Below, piece by piece: positions 6,541 to 7,187 of a stretch of 7,187 nt of DNA. Where the stretch lies: positions 1-7,187 of the forward strand of contig JAUWXU010000032.1 of assembly GCA_030616145.1 (NCBI GenBank). Reading direction: 5' to 3'. The position numbers and the translations under genes are program-made. Under the pieces are notes generated by a model. That model did not search any database and was not told the DNA's origin. It worked only from the letters and a program-made list of their open reading frames with translations. The stretch's first letter is position 1; every line of letters starts with the position of its first letter. The stretch comes from Candidatus Omnitrophota bacterium (GTDB lineage: Bacteria; Omnitrophota; JAUWXU01).

Positions 6541-7187
6541 TTACCCTTCGAGTCTGGTAGAAATCTCTAATTGTTTTAAAACTTTCAGGTTATCCAGGAC
6601 TTTACCTGCCCCCAGGGCAACAGCGGTTAAAGGATCATCGGCTAAATGAACAGGGAGACCGGTTTCCTCGCTTATCAATTTATCTAATCCCCTGAGCAGG
6701 GCCCCGCCTCCGGCCATAATCAATCCGCGGTCTATTAGATCGGCCAGTAATTCCGGAGGAGTCCTTTCCAGGGTAGTCCTGATTGCTTCTAATATACTGG
6801 AAACAGGTTCACTCAAGGCCTCTCGTATTTCTTCTGAGGAAACAGTTAATGTCTTGGGGAGCCCGGCTACCAGGTCACGGCCCTTTACTTCCATAACCAG
6901 TTCTTCCTCCATAGGATAGGCAGACCCGATTTTAATTTTAATATTTTCAGCGCTGGTCTCTCCAATCATAAGGTTATAAGTTTTTTTAAGATAGGAAATA
7001 ATTGCCTCGTCCATCTCATCTCCGCCAACTCTGATGGTTTGAGAACAGACCTCATCGGAAAGTGAAATGACTGCTACCTCAGAAGTTCCTCCCCCGATAT
7101 CCACTACCATGTTGCCGGCCGGTTCCTGTACAGGCAAACCTACTCCAATAGCCGCTGCCTTGGGTTCATTAATCAGATATACCTCTC
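6541..7187 (-). CDS. mreB: Rod shape-determining protein MreB, C-terminal part (N-terminus beyond right edge)
   Basis: Bacterial actin homologue that polymerises under the inner membrane and guides the elongasome making lateral-wall peptidoglycan. The open frame enters from the right edge and gives 214 residues, so roughly the first 130 of a usual ~345-residue MreB are missing. The visible part opens in the conserved EPKAAAIGVGLPV stretch, where E-P-M-A-A-A is the usual form. It continues with the phosphate-2 motif DIGGGTSEVAVIS (visible residues 29-41), the adenosine motif MAGGGALLRGLD (157-168) and the C-terminal DPLTAVALGAGKVLD. These distinguish MreB from DnaK or FtsA. A TTG at 7137 lies inside the conserved core and is not a real start. 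The gene ends in TAA 5 nt before mreC, so the two are co-transcribed. The operon promoter lies outside the window. Confidence 0.97.
   Translation of the reverse strand, partial: EVYLINEPKAAAIGVGLPVQEPAGNMVVDIGGGTSEVAVISLSDEVCSQTIRVGGDEMDEAIISYLKKTYNLMIGETSAENIKIKIGSAYPMEEELVMEVKGRDLVAGLPKTLTVSSEEIREALSEPVSSILEAIRTTLERTPPELLADLIDRGLIMAGGGALLRGLDKLISEETGLPVHLADDPLTAVALGAGKVLDNLKVLKQLEISTRLEG

Noticed and set aside
7135..7137. TTG as a start codon for a short MreB-like protein
   Set aside because: The same frame stays open to the right edge and encodes conserved MreB sequence upstream (EPKAAAIG), so the TTG is an internal leucine of a gene cut by the window.

Overview
The window is a minus-strand stretch of a moderately AT-rich bacterial genome. 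It reads from right to left as a rod-shape (elongasome) operon followed by a second transcription unit of signalling and pilus type. All eight coding regions lie on the minus strand. The two outermost genes, mreB on the right and a PilB/GspE-family gene on the left, are cut by the window edges. No RNA genes, mobile elements, CRISPR arrays or phage genes are visible.

Region 1 (7187 to 2437) is the classic order mreB-mreC-mreD-mrdA(PBP2)-rodA. The genes are packed tightly: mreB and mreC are 5 nt apart, mreC and mreD overlap by 34 bp, mreD and mrdA are about 28 nt apart, and mrdA and rodA overlap by 11 bp. MreB filaments, the MreC/MreD membrane scaffold, the PBP2 transpeptidase and the RodA glycosyltransferase together build lateral-wall peptidoglycan. 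All the diagnostic active-site motifs I looked for in PBP2, RodA and the visible part of MreB are intact.

Region 2 (2436 to 2266) is a short intergenic spacer with a heptamer repeat (GATACTA) and a near-consensus sigma-70 type promoter facing left, followed by a strong Shine-Dalgarno sequence. The downstream genes can therefore be transcribed separately from the mre operon. I see no convincing terminator.

Region 3 (2265 to 1) holds three closely spaced genes. The first is a membrane-anchored HAMP-GAF-GGDEF protein whose GGDEF signature is degenerate (DEDIF). The second is a stand-alone copy of the PilB/GspE/MshE N-terminal domain (MshEN, a c-di-GMP-binding fold) with no ATPase domain. The third is the start of a gene beginning with the same domain, probably a PilB/GspE-type secretion or pilus-assembly ATPase. 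The most interesting point is a c-di-GMP-like module in which the cyclase signature and the ligand-binding arginines of the stand-alone domain are lost, while the arginines of the adjacent PilB-like protein are kept.

The organism is probably a Gram-negative-type, rod-shaped bacterium with type IV pili or type II secretion. The gene set, base composition and short intergenic direct repeats would suit an uncultured lineage such as Omnitrophota, but this is only an impression and nothing in the window fixes the phylum.
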